A DNA stretch of 64,000 nt from Georgenia satyanarayanai (GTDB lineage Bacteria; Actinomycetota; Actinomycetes; Actinomycetales; Actinomycetaceae): the NCBI RefSeq assembly GCF_900116375.1, contig NZ_UETB01000012.1, positions 1 to 64,000 of the forward strand, written 5' to 3'. The notes below the pieces were generated by a model that saw only the letters and a list, made by a program, of their open reading frames with translations, did not search any database and had not been told where the DNA came from. Shown here one piece after another: positions 8,140-16,455 of this stretch. Both the position numbers and the translations under genes were made by a program. The first letter of the stretch is position 1; the number at the start of each line of letters is the position of its first letter.

Positions 8140-10293
8140 ATGTACACGTTCGACCCCCTCGTCCCGCGGCCCATCGACCTGCCCACCGAGGTCCCCCTGG
8201 GCGGCCTCACCCCCGAGCAGTCCACGGCGCTGGACGAGGCGAAGATCTTCGTCGGACCGCCCGACCCGGCCGACCGGCCGGCGTGGCGCGAGGCCCTGCA
8301 CCGCTGGCGCGAGGACGCCCGCGAGCGCCACGGCTACCGCGGCGCCGCCTACGAGCGGCCCGGCGCGCAGTGGGCCGCGCGCTGCCACACGGTCGCGCAG
8401 GTCTGGCTGTGGGACGAGCTGCTCTACTCCTTCGAGAAGCACCGCTTCAGACCGGAGCGTCTCCTCGCCGACGCCCGCGAGCGCTTCGGCGGGCTCGACG
8501 CCGTCGTCCTGTGGCACGCCTACCCGGTCATCGGGATCGACGACCGCAACCAGTGGGACTACTACCGCGACGTGCCCGGCATCGTCGAGCTCGTCCGCGA
8601 GCTGCACGACGCCGGCCTCCACGTCTTCGTCGACTACAACCCGTGGGACACCGGCACCCGCCGCGGCGCCGACGACGTCACCGAGCTCGCCGACGTCGTC
8701 TCCTGGCTCGGCGCCGACGGCGTCTTCCTCGACACGCTGAAGAAGGCCGAGCCCGAGCTCGTCGCCCGCCTCGAGGAGGCCCGTCCGGGCATCGTCCTCG
8801 AGGGCGAGTCGAAGCTCGCGGTCGAGCGCATCGAGGACCACTCCTCCTCGTGGGCGCAGTTCTTCGCCGACTCCCCCGTGCCGGGCGTGCTGCGCGCGCA
8901 CTGGTACGAGCGCCGGCACATGCAGCACCACGTGCGCCGCTGGCACCGCGACCACTCCGAGGAGCTGCAGTCCGCGTGGCTCAACGGCGTGGCCGTCATG
9001 GTGTGGGAGGTCGTCTTCGGCGTGTGGGTCGGCTGGACGCCGCGCGACGCCGCGACGGTCGCTCGGATGGTCGCCGTCCAGCGCGCCGCCGGGGACCTCC
9101 TCCTCGAGGGCGGGTGGACCCCGCTCACCGAGCTCACGCCGGCCGCCGAGGCCGTGGGCGTCCACGCCTCCCGCTGGGAGCACGAGGGCCTCACGCTGTG
9201 GACCCTCGTCAACCGCGGTGAGGAGGACTGGACCGGCCCCGTCCTGCCCGACGGCACGGTCACCGGCGGCCGCCTCCTCACCCTCACCGGCGACGACGGC
9301 GCGGGCGAGGTCGTCGTGCCGGGCCGCGGGATCGCCGCGCTCCTCCACGTCGCCGACGGCGTCGCCGAACCCGCGTGGCTCGCGCCGCTCCAGGAGGAGC
9401 TCGCCCGCCGCCCCCACGTGCGCGACGCCCGCTTCCAGCACCGCAAGGCCCACCGCCTCAGTGCTGCCACCCCCGCCCCGAACGGCGCCCCCTCCCTCCC
9501 CGCCGACAGCCGGATCTCGCCCGCCGACAGCGCACTTGTTACCGACAGCGCACTTACCGCCGAGAGCGCACCTACCGGCGCTGTCCAGCCCCCCGCCGCC
9601 ACCCCTTCCCCCGCCGACAGCGGAGTTGTTACCGACGGCGCACCGGCCCCCGCCGTCGTCGTCCCCGCGGGTGAGCACGTCCTCACCGTCCGCCACCGCG
9701 CCCGCGAGACGGGCATGTACCAGGGCGCGCCCTACGTCGACGAGTGGAAGCCGCTGCCCCCACGGCTGCACGACGCTCGCACCCTCCAGCGGGAGGTCGT
9801 GCTCGAGGCGCCGGTCGCCGTCGCCGTCCACGAGGTGACCAACGAGGAGTTCGCCGCCTTCCTCGACGCGACCGGCTACGCGCCCGCCGTCGGCCACCGC
9901 TTCCTCGCCCACTGGCTCGAGGGCCGTCCGGCACCGGGCACCGAGGAGGAGCCGGTGACCTTCGTCGACCTCGCCGACGCCCGCGCCTACTGCGCGTGGC
10001 GCGGCGGCCGGCTGCCCACCGAGGACGAGTGGCAGCTGGCCGGGCAGACCGGCGAGCTGCACCGCGGCACGCCGGCCGTGTGGAGCTGGACCGAGAGCGA
10101 GCACAGCGACGGGCGCACCCGCTTCGTCATGCTCAAGGGCGGCAGCGACTACCGGGCCGACGGCTCGGACTGGTACGTCGAGGGCGGCGTCCACGCCCCC
10201 GACCACTCCCTCAAGTACCTCCTGCCCGGCCTCGGCCTGGCCCGCTCGGCGACGATCGGCTTCCGCTGCGCCTGGGACGGGGTGGCCCGGTGA
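8140..10293 (+). CDS. Glycoside-hydrolase-like / FGE-sulfatase-domain fusion protein
   Basis: A 717-residue fusion. Residues 1 to about 445 look like a TIM-barrel glycosidase (alternating strands such as LHVFVDYNPWDT, GVFLDTLKKA and IVLEGESKL), but I cannot name the family. Residues about 540-717 are a formylglycine-generating-enzyme/EgtB-type domain: VAVHEVTNEEFAAFL, AYCAWRGGRLPTEDEWQLAG, LKGGSDYRADGSDWY and a terminal GFRCAWD. Only one Cys of the FGE pair is seen, so it may act as a sugar-binding or modified FGE fold. The linker, about residues 454-502, is encoded by a repeat array (9501-9646). No signal peptide is seen. It follows the ribokinase by 14 bases with AAGAAAGG upstream. Confidence 0.75.
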   Translation: MYTFDPLVPRPIDLPTEVPLGGLTPEQSTALDEAKIFVGPPDPADRPAWREALHRWREDARERHGYRGAAYERPGAQWAARCHTVAQVWLWDELLYSFEKHRFRPERLLADARERFGGLDAVVLWHAYPVIGIDDRNQWDYYRDVPGIVELVRELHDAGLHVFVDYNPWDTGTRRGADDVTELADVVSWLGADGVFLDTLKKAEPELVARLEEARPGIVLEGESKLAVERIEDHSSSWAQFFADSPVPGVLRAHWYERRHMQHHVRRWHRDHSEELQSAWLNGVAVMVWEVVFGVWVGWTPRDAATVARMVAVQRAAGDLLLEGGWTPLTELTPAAEAVGVHASRWEHEGLTLWTLVNRGEEDWTGPVLPDGTVTGGRLLTLTGDDGAGEVVVPGRGIAALLHVADGVAEPAWLAPLQEELARRPHVRDARFQHRKAHRLSAATPAPNGAPSLPADSRISPADSALVTDSALTAESAPTGAVQPPAATPSPADSGVVTDGAPAPAVVVPAGEHVLTVRHRARETGMYQGAPYVDEWKPLPPRLHDARTLQREVVLEAPVAVAVHEVTNEEFAAFLDATGYAPAVGHRFLAHWLEGRPAPGTEEEPVTFVDLADARAYCAWRGGRLPTEDEWQLAGQTGELHRGTPAVWSWTESEHSDGRTRFVMLKGGSDYRADGSDWYVEGGVHAPDHSLKYLLPGLGLARSATIGFRCAWDGVAR
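9501..9646 (+). repeat. In-frame copies of the CGCCGACAGC repeat inside a CDS
   Basis: Within the interdomain linker of the fusion gene lie CGCCGACAGC (9501), again at 9522 followed by GCACTTGTTAC, CCGACAGCGCACTTAC (9543) and CGCCGAGAGC (9559). After a spacer come CGCCGACAGC at 9612 with GGAGTTGTTAC. The words match the intergenic tandem array at 20934-21040 (opposite orientation) and the hairpins elsewhere. The array keeps the reading frame and yields an Ala/Asp/Ser/Thr-rich linker (ADSALVTDSALTAESAP). Confidence 0.8.
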
Positions 10294-11498
10294 CCGTCTC
10301 CCGCGACCCGGCCGCCGGTGCGCTGAGCGGCCTGCGTGTCGTCGACGCCTCCACCCTCTTCGCCGGCCCGATGGCGGCGATGCACCTGGGGGACATGGGC
10401 GCCGACGTCGTCAAGGTCGAGCACCCCGACAGGCCCGACCCCTCCCGCAACCACGGCGCCGCCAAGGACGGGGTCAACCTGTGGTGGAAGACGCTGGGGC
10501 GCAACAAGCGCACCGTGACCGCGAACCTCGGCAGCCCGGGTGGACGCGAGGTCTTCCTCGCGCTCGCCGAGCAGGCCGACGTCGTCATCGAGAACTTCCG
10601 CCCCGGCACCCTGGAGCGGTGGGGCCTGGGCTACGAGGAGCTGTCCGCGCGCAACCCACGGCTCGTCCTCGCCCGGGTGAGCGGCTTCGGGCAGGTCGGT
10701 CCCTACCGGACCCGGCCAGGTTTCGGGACGCTCGCCGAGGCGATGAGCGGCTTCGCGGCGATGACCGGGGAGCCGGACGGCCCGCCCACCCTGCCGCCGT
10801 TCGGCCTCGCCGACGGCGTCGCCTCGCTCGCCACGGCCTTCGCCGTCATGGTCGCGCTGCAGTCGCGCGAGCGGACGGGGCACGGGCAGGTGGTCGACAT
10901 GGCGATCATCGAGCCGATCCTCGCGATGCTCGGCCCGCAGATCACCCGCTGGGACCAGCTGCGCACCGTGCAGCCGCGCACCGGCAACCGCTCGGCCAAC
11001 AACGCGCCGCGCAACACCTACCGCACCCGTGACGGGCAGTGGGTGGCGGTGTCGACCTCGGCGCAGTCGATCGCCGAGCGGGTCATGCGGCTCGTCGGGC
11101 GCCCCGAGCTCATCGACGAGCCGTGGTTCGCGCGCGGCGCGGACCGGGCGGCGCACGCCGACGTCCTGGACGACGCCGTGGGCAGCTGGATCGCCCAGCG
11201 CACCCGGGAGGAGGTGGTGACCGCCTTCGAGAAGGCGCAGGCCGCCGTCGCCCCGATCTACGACGCGCAGGACATCGTCGCCGACCCGCAGTTCCAGGCG
11301 CTCGGCACCCTGCACGAGATCGAGGACCCCGAGCTGGGGCCGATGCTCATGCAGGGCCCGCTGTTCCGGCTCTCCGGCGCCGACGGCGTCATCCGCTTCA
11401 CCGGGCGGCCGCACGGCGCGGACACCGAGGCCGTGCTCGAGGAGCTCGGCTTCTCCGCCGAGCGGGTGGCCGCGCTGCGCGAGGAGGGGTCGGTATGA
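10290..11498 (+). CDS. Class III CoA transferase (CaiB/BaiF family)
   Basis: CoA transferase of the CaiB/BaiF (formyl-CoA transferase) family, 402 residues, typical length. Family signatures are GLRVVDASTLFAGPMAAMHL, DMGADVVKVEHP, DVVIENFRPGTLERWGLGYE and the GHGQVVDMAI segment with the probable catalytic Asp203. It transfers CoA from an acyl-CoA donor to a carboxylic acid through a covalent Asp-acyl intermediate. GTG 10290 overlaps the preceding stop. It is followed by a CitE-like lyase with overlapping codons, so the pair probably activates and then cleaves an organic acid. Confidence 0.9.
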   Translation: MTVSRDPAAGALSGLRVVDASTLFAGPMAAMHLGDMGADVVKVEHPDRPDPSRNHGAAKDGVNLWWKTLGRNKRTVTANLGSPGGREVFLALAEQADVVIENFRPGTLERWGLGYEELSARNPRLVLARVSGFGQVGPYRTRPGFGTLAEAMSGFAAMTGEPDGPPTLPPFGLADGVASLATAFAVMVALQSRERTGHGQVVDMAIIEPILAMLGPQITRWDQLRTVQPRTGNRSANNAPRNTYRTRDGQWVAVSTSAQSIAERVMRLVGRPELIDEPWFARGADRAAHADVLDDAVGSWIAQRTREEVVTAFEKAQAAVAPIYDAQDIVADPQFQALGTLHEIEDPELGPMLMQGPLFRLSGADGVIRFTGRPHGADTEAVLEELGFSAERVAALREEGSV

Positions 11499-12334
11499 GC
11501 CTCCCCCCGCCGCTCACGCTGCTCTACGTGCCGGGCGACCGGCCCGACCGGGTGGCCAAGGCGCTGGCCTCCGCGGCCGACGCCGTCATCGTCGACCTCG
11601 AGGACGCCGTCGCGCCGGGCGTGAAGGACGCGGCCAGGGGGCACGTGGCCGAGCTCCTCGCCGACGTGCCGCCGGAGCGGGCCGTGCAGGTGCGGGTCAA
11701 CGCCGCGGGGACCCCTTGGCACGACGACGACGTCGCCACCGTGGCCGCGCTGCCGGCCCACGTGGGTCTGCGGCTGCCCAAGGCGGAGGACCCCGCCGCG
11801 GTGGCCGCACTCGCCGGCCGGGTGGGCGGCCGGGAGCTGCACCTGCTCGTCGAGTCGGCGCTCGGGGTGGAGCGCGCCTTCGACCTCGCCTCCGTGGCCG
11901 GGGTGGCCTCGCTCGGGCTCGGGGAGGCGGACCTGCGCTCGGAGCTGCGTGTGGACGACGACGCCGGGCTCACCTGGGTCCGCAGCCGCGTCGTCGTCGC
12001 CGCCCGGGCGGCCGGGCTGCCCTCCCCGGTCATGTCGGCCTACCCGCACGTCACGGACCTGGCCGGGCTGGCCGAGTCCTGCCGCGCCGGGCGGCGGCTC
12101 GGCTTCAGCGGCCGCACCGCCGTCCACCCCGCCCAGCTCGACACGATCCGCGCGGCCTTCCTGCCGAGCACGCAGGAGGTGGGCCGGGCGCGGGAGGTCG
12201 TCGAGCGGGTGGAGGGCGCCGTCGCCGCCGGTACCGGTGCCCTCGTCCTCGCGGACGGGACCTTCCTCGACGTCGCCATGGTCGAGCGCGCCCGCGCCAC
12301 CCTGGCCCTCGCCACCCACCACGGCCAGACCTGA
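11495..12334 (+). CDS. HpcH/HpaI aldolase - citrate lyase beta-like (CitE-like) protein
   Basis: CitE-type lyase, 279 residues. Motifs are LLYVPGDRPDRVAKAL at the N-terminus, the metal-binding VIVDLEDAVAP, LHLLVESALGV, LGLGEADLRSEL, and the CoA-site motif FSGRTAVHPAQLD. Relatives cleave malyl-CoA, methylmalyl-CoA or citramalyl-CoA to acetyl-CoA plus an oxoacid, with Mg2+. GAGGAGG lies at 11481-11487. The partner CoA transferase immediately upstream suggests a two-step acid degradation like the itaconate/citramalate route, but no hydratase gene is present. It is the last gene of the operon. The 177 bases after it are C-rich and no feature was found there. Confidence 0.88.
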   Translation: MSLPPPLTLLYVPGDRPDRVAKALASAADAVIVDLEDAVAPGVKDAARGHVAELLADVPPERAVQVRVNAAGTPWHDDDVATVAALPAHVGLRLPKAEDPAAVAALAGRVGGRELHLLVESALGVERAFDLASVAGVASLGLGEADLRSELRVDDDAGLTWVRSRVVVAARAAGLPSPVMSAYPHVTDLAGLAESCRAGRRLGFSGRTAVHPAQLDTIRAAFLPSTQEVGRAREVVERVEGAVAAGTGALVLADGTFLDVAMVERARATLALATHHGQT

Positions 12335-12511
12335 CCCACCCCAGCCTCGTCCACCCCGCCCGCCGACCACCGACCTACCGCCGACCTACCGCGCACAGCC
12401 GACTCGCCACCGCAGTCCCGCTCCTCCCCCGCCGCAGCACCGTCGCCCGGCCCACAGACCACTCGCCCTCACCCCGAGCGCGAGCCCCACCGGTCCCACC
12501 AAGGAGAACGC

Positions 12512-14959
12512 ATGATCCCCGCCCGCCTCTCGCGGCGCCTGGCGGTGACGGCAGCAGTCGCCGTCGTCGCCGGTGCGTCGCTCACCCTCCCCGCGCTCGC
12601 CGCCGAGCAGGGCACCCTCGTGTCCGCCGAGGCCACCGGCACCGCCGCCGGCACGGTCGACTACACGGTCTACCTCCCGCCCGGCTACGAGGACAGCACC
12701 GACCGCTACCCCACCGTCTACCTCCTCCACGGCCGCGGGGACACCCAGGCCGCCTGGCAGCGGGTCGCCACCGACCTCGACGAGCTCATCGCCTCCGGGG
12801 AGCTCCAGCCCGTCGTCGCCGTCATGCCCGACGCCCCGTGGAACGACCGCGGCAGCTGGTACACCGACTCCCTCTACACCGGCGACGCCGCGTCCGGTCC
12901 GGGCCTGCCCGTGGAGACCGCGCTCGCCGAGGACCTCGTCGACCACGTCGACGCCACCTACCGCACGGTCGCGCACCGCGAGGCCCGCGCCGTCGGCGGC
13001 TACTCCATGGGCGGTGCGGGCGCGCTGCGTCTGGCCCTCGCCCACCAGGAGGACTTCTCCGCCGGCATCGTCCTCAGCCCGGCCGCGTACGTGCCCCAGC
13101 CCCCGGTCGACTCCTCGGTGCGGGACTACGGCGCCTACGGCGTCGGCGACGCGCTCTTCGACGCCGACCGGTACACCGAGCTGTCCTACCCGACGGCGCT
13201 CGAGTCCCTCGACCCCGCCCTGCCGGTCCACCTGTTCGTCGCCGTCGGCGACGACGAGTGGCCCAACCCCGACCCGGCCGAGGCGCAGCACGACATCGAC
13301 CTCGAGTCGGCGCAGCTCTACAACACCGCGCGGCGTGTGCCGGGCGTGACGGCGGAGCTGCGGGTCCTCGACGGCGGTCACGACTGGGACGTGTGGCAGC
13401 CGGCCTTCCGGGAGGCGATCGTCGACGTCGGCCAGCGGCTGCGGACCGAGCCGGCCGCGACGTGGGACGCCGAGCTGCTCGGCTCCGCGGGTGACGACCG
13501 CGCCGGCGGGATCGTCGAGACGGCCGACGGCGGGACCGTCGTCGCGCTCGGCCTCGCCGACGAGTGGGACGGCTACGAGCCGGCCGGCGAGATGGACACC
13601 CTCCTCGTGCGCCGCGCGGCGGACGGCACGGAGGCCTGGCGCCACGCGATCGCGACCGGCGCGAACGACCGCGCCTACGGCGTCGTCGACGGGTTCGACG
13701 ACGCCGTGGTCGTGGGCGGCTACACCCGCGGCACCCTCGCCACGGGTGAGGCGGACACGCAGGACGACGCGTTCGTGGCGGCGGTGGACGCCGACGGCGA
13801 GCGCACGTGGACGCTCGAGCTGGGCGACCCGGGCGCTGCCGACCGCTTCTACGCGGTCGCACCGGACGGTGACGGCGGCGCGTACGTCGCCGGCTACACG
13901 AGCGGCAGCTTCGCCGGCACCGCGAGCGCCGGGGACAAGGACGCCGTCCTCGCGCGGGTCTCGGCCGCCGGGGAGCTGCTGTGGAGCACCCAGCTGGGCG
14001 GTTCCGGTGAGGACAAGGCGATGGCCGTGGCGCTGACGAGCGACGGGGACGTCGTCGTCGGCGGAGTCAGCGGCGCCGGCCTGCCGGGCGCCGAGCACCT
14101 CGGCTCCGGGGACGGCTGGGTCGCGCGGTACGACGCCGACGGCGGGCAGCAGTGGGTCCGCGCCGTCGCCACCGCGGAGAACGACATGGTGAGCGGCCTC
14201 GTGCCGCTGGCCGACGGCGCGGTGCTGGCCGTCGGGCAGACCAAGGGCGTGCTTGGCGAGGCGGCACTCGGGGACAACGACATCGCCGTGCGCGCCCTCA
14301 CCACCGACGGCGAGGAGTCGTGGACCCTGCAGACCGGCACGTCCACCGACGACCGCGGCGTCACCGGCGTGGCGACCGCCGACGGCGGCGCGCTGGTCCT
14401 GGCGACCACCTACGGCGCGATGGGCGAGCCGCTGGGCGGCGTCGACGTCGTCGCGCTGCCGGTGACCGCCGACGGCGTGGCCGGCGAGCCGCTCCAGCTC
14501 GGCTCGCGCGACCGTGACGGCGCCGACGAGTGGGACGAGGCCAACCTCTACGCGGCCGCGGGCACGGATGGCACATGGCTGAGCGGACTCACCTTCGGCG
14601 CGCCGGACGGGGCGGTCAACGCCGGGGCGGGCGACGTCTTCGTCATGCAGCTGGCTTCCGCGCCCGGCGAGGAGCCGACGACGGCGGAGCCCACGACCTC
14701 ACCCGAGCCGACCGGCCCGGAGCCGACCGTCACGCCGACCGAAGGCCCCTCGCCGTCAGCTGCCCCCACCACCGGGACTCCTGACCCGAGCTCGACTCCG
14801 GCCGTGCCCGGTGAGGACACTGACCCGGGCGCAGGCACCGGCGCGGGCGCGGGCGGTCTGCCCTCGACCGGCGCCGCCGTGCTCGGTGCGGGCGTGCTCG
14901 CGCTCCTGCTCGCGGCGGCCGGCGCCGTGCTCGTGGCGCGACGCCGAGCGGCTGCCTGA
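12512..14959 (+). CDS. Wall-anchored esterase with beta-propeller-like repeats and LPSTG signal
   Basis: Exported 815-residue protein. Residues 1-31 are a signal peptide ending ALA-AE. Residues about 35-310 are an esterase-D-like alpha/beta hydrolase: YPTVYLLHGRGD oxyanion region, GYSMGGAG nucleophile (Ser165) and DGGHDWDVW His motif. Residues about 320-725 contain repeated blades of the type ADGGTVVALG...WRHAIATGANDRAYGV. A Pro/Thr/Glu wall-spanning stretch then leads to LPSTG (783-787), a hydrophobic helix and RRR, a sortase signal. AAGGAG at 12501 fixes the start. It stands apart from the upstream operon and is followed by GC-rich repeats. Confidence 0.85.
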   Translation: MIPARLSRRLAVTAAVAVVAGASLTLPALAAEQGTLVSAEATGTAAGTVDYTVYLPPGYEDSTDRYPTVYLLHGRGDTQAAWQRVATDLDELIASGELQPVVAVMPDAPWNDRGSWYTDSLYTGDAASGPGLPVETALAEDLVDHVDATYRTVAHREARAVGGYSMGGAGALRLALAHQEDFSAGIVLSPAAYVPQPPVDSSVRDYGAYGVGDALFDADRYTELSYPTALESLDPALPVHLFVAVGDDEWPNPDPAEAQHDIDLESAQLYNTARRVPGVTAELRVLDGGHDWDVWQPAFREAIVDVGQRLRTEPAATWDAELLGSAGDDRAGGIVETADGGTVVALGLADEWDGYEPAGEMDTLLVRRAADGTEAWRHAIATGANDRAYGVVDGFDDAVVVGGYTRGTLATGEADTQDDAFVAAVDADGERTWTLELGDPGAADRFYAVAPDGDGGAYVAGYTSGSFAGTASAGDKDAVLARVSAAGELLWSTQLGGSGEDKAMAVALTSDGDVVVGGVSGAGLPGAEHLGSGDGWVARYDADGGQQWVRAVATAENDMVSGLVPLADGAVLAVGQTKGVLGEAALGDNDIAVRALTTDGEESWTLQTGTSTDDRGVTGVATADGGALVLATTYGAMGEPLGGVDVVALPVTADGVAGEPLQLGSRDRDGADEWDEANLYAAAGTDGTWLSGLTFGAPDGAVNAGAGDVFVMQLASAPGEEPTTAEPTTSPEPTGPEPTVTPTEGPSPSAAPTTGTPDPSSTPAVPGEDTDPGAGTGAGAGGLPSTGAAVLGAGVLALLLAAAGAVLVARRRAAA

Positions 14960-14970
14960 CCTCAGCCCGA

Positions 14971-15111
14971 CGCACTGTGCGCCCCGCTGCCCCCTGATCC
15001 CACGCACTGTGCGCCCCGCTGCCCCTGACCCCCACGCACTGTGCGCCTCTTGCGCCACTGTGCGCCCGGTAGCTAGCCCCGGGCGCACAGCGGACGCACG
15101 GGGCGCACAGT
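14971..15111. repeat. CGCACTGTGCGCC repeat cluster with hairpin
   Basis: CGCACTGTGCGCC starts at 14971, 15003 and 15035; the first two continue into CCGCTGCCCC. A fourth, shortened copy forms a 12-bp hairpin, CTGTGCGCCCGG (15058-15069) with CCGGGCGCACAG (15079-15090). A final inverted copy is at 15100-15111. It follows the esterase stop, so the hairpin may terminate transcription. The same CACTGTGC word recurs in the hairpin at 29276-29329. Nothing else was seen between 14960 and 15228. Confidence 0.7.
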
Positions 15112-15228
15112 CGTGGGAGGCGCTGCTCCCGCGGTTGCGGCGGGCCGCGGTCGCGGCCACGGTCGAGGGGCACCGCCCGCTCCAGGAGCGCGCGGCTCGT
15201 CCCCTTCCCGTCGAGCCCCGGAGGACCC

Positions 15229-16455
15229 GTGGAGTCACTGCACCTCGCCTACGCGCTGGTCGGCACGCTCGCCGTCGTGCTCGCCCTGGCCAGCCGCAAG
15301 ATGCGCGACCTGCCGGTGAGCGAGCCCCTGCTCGCCCTCGTCCTCGGCGCGGTCCTCGGGCCGGTCGCGCTCGGGCTGATCTCCGTGCCCGACGACGTCC
15401 GCGACCTCGCCCTGCTCGAGGGCAGCCGCCTTGTCGTGGCACTGTCGGTCATGGCGGCCGCGCTGCGCTTCCCGGCCTCACGGCTGGGGTCCGTGGCGCG
15501 CGCCGTCGCGGTGCTCCTCCTCGTCGTCATGCCCGTGAGCGCCGCCCTCTCCGGCGCGGCGGCGCTGCTCCTGGGCTTCCCGCTCGCGCTGGCGGCGCTC
15601 GTCGGCGCCTGCCTCGCGCCGACCGACCCGGTGCTCGCCGGGTCCATCGTCTCCGGCGAGCCCGCGGAGAGGACGCTGCCGGGGCGGCTGCGCCACATGC
15701 TCAGCGCCGAGAGCGGCCTCAACGACGGCCTGGCGCTGCCCCTCGTGGCGCTGGCGATCGCCGTCGTCGTCCCCGGTGGCACGCTCGGGGAGCACGTGGG
15801 GCGGGTCGCCTACGAGGTGCTCGTCGCCGTCGTCATCGGCGGTGTCCTCGGGGCGCTGGGCGGGTGGGCGACGCGCTTCGCGACACGTCACAGGGACCTC
15901 GAGCCCGCGCCCGACCTCGTCCTCACCATGCTGCTCGCCGTGGCGGCCCTCGGCGTCGCGCGGACCGCGCACACCGACGGCATCCTCGCCGTCTTCATCG
16001 CCGGGACGGTGTACAACCTCCTCGTCACCGGCGACGAGCGCGAGCCCCAGGAGGACACCGACGAGGCGGTCAACCGCTACCTCTCGCTGCCGGTCTTCTT
16101 CCTCCTCGGGCTCGTCCTGCCGTGGGAGGACTGGGGCCGGCTCGGACCGGCCGCCGTCCTCTTCGTCGTCGCCGTCCTCGTGGTCCGGCGGCTGCCCGCG
16201 GTCGTGGCGCTGGCCCGGCCGCTGGGGCTGGACCTGCGGCAGGCGGCCTTCCTCGGCTGGTTCGGCCCGATGGGCGCGAGCTCGATCTTCTACGTGGCCC
16301 ACAGCATCGACAAGGGCGTCACGGACCCGCGCTTCTTCGCGGCGGCCACGCTGATGATCGTGGCGAGCGTCGTCGTCTTCGGGGTGACGTCGTCCCCGGG
16401 CCGCAAGCTCTACGGGCGGAGCGCGGCGCCCGAGCCGGCACGGGCGTCGGGCTAG
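15229..16455 (+). CDS. Cation/proton antiporter (CPA1, NhaP-type)
   Basis: Membrane antiporter, 408 residues with about 11-12 hydrophobic segments. The motifs LVGACLAPTDPVLAGSIVSG and LSAESGLNDGLALPLVAL are the Asp/Glu-containing CPA1 transport-site signatures; WFGPMGASSIFYV is also family-typical. It would exchange Na+ or K+ for H+. GTG 15229 has GGAGG at 15220-15224. There is no long C-terminal regulatory domain. Its stop overlaps the stop of the convergent gene at 16452. Confidence 0.88.
   Translation: MESLHLAYALVGTLAVVLALASRKMRDLPVSEPLLALVLGAVLGPVALGLISVPDDVRDLALLEGSRLVVALSVMAAALRFPASRLGSVARAVAVLLLVVMPVSAALSGAAALLLGFPLALAALVGACLAPTDPVLAGSIVSGEPAERTLPGRLRHMLSAESGLNDGLALPLVALAIAVVVPGGTLGEHVGRVAYEVLVAVVIGGVLGALGGWATRFATRHRDLEPAPDLVLTMLLAVAALGVARTAHTDGILAVFIAGTVYNLLVTGDEREPQEDTDEAVNRYLSLPVFFLLGLVLPWEDWGRLGPAAVLFVVAVLVVRRLPAVVALARPLGLDLRQAAFLGWFGPMGASSIFYVAHSIDKGVTDPRFFAAATLMIVASVVVFGVTSSPGRKLYGRSAAPEPARASG

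Noticed and set aside
7156-10206. Very long minus-strand open frame (over 1000 codons) opposite the ribokinase and GH/FGE genes
   Set aside because: The translation is Gly/Arg/Asp/Val-rich with no domain, and is the mirror of G/C third-position bias in the plus-strand genes, which have clear family motifs.
12335-12511. Possible short gene or regulatory RNA before the esterase
   Set aside because: The stretch is C-rich low-complexity sequence without a start and ribosome site or a stable hairpin that I could support.
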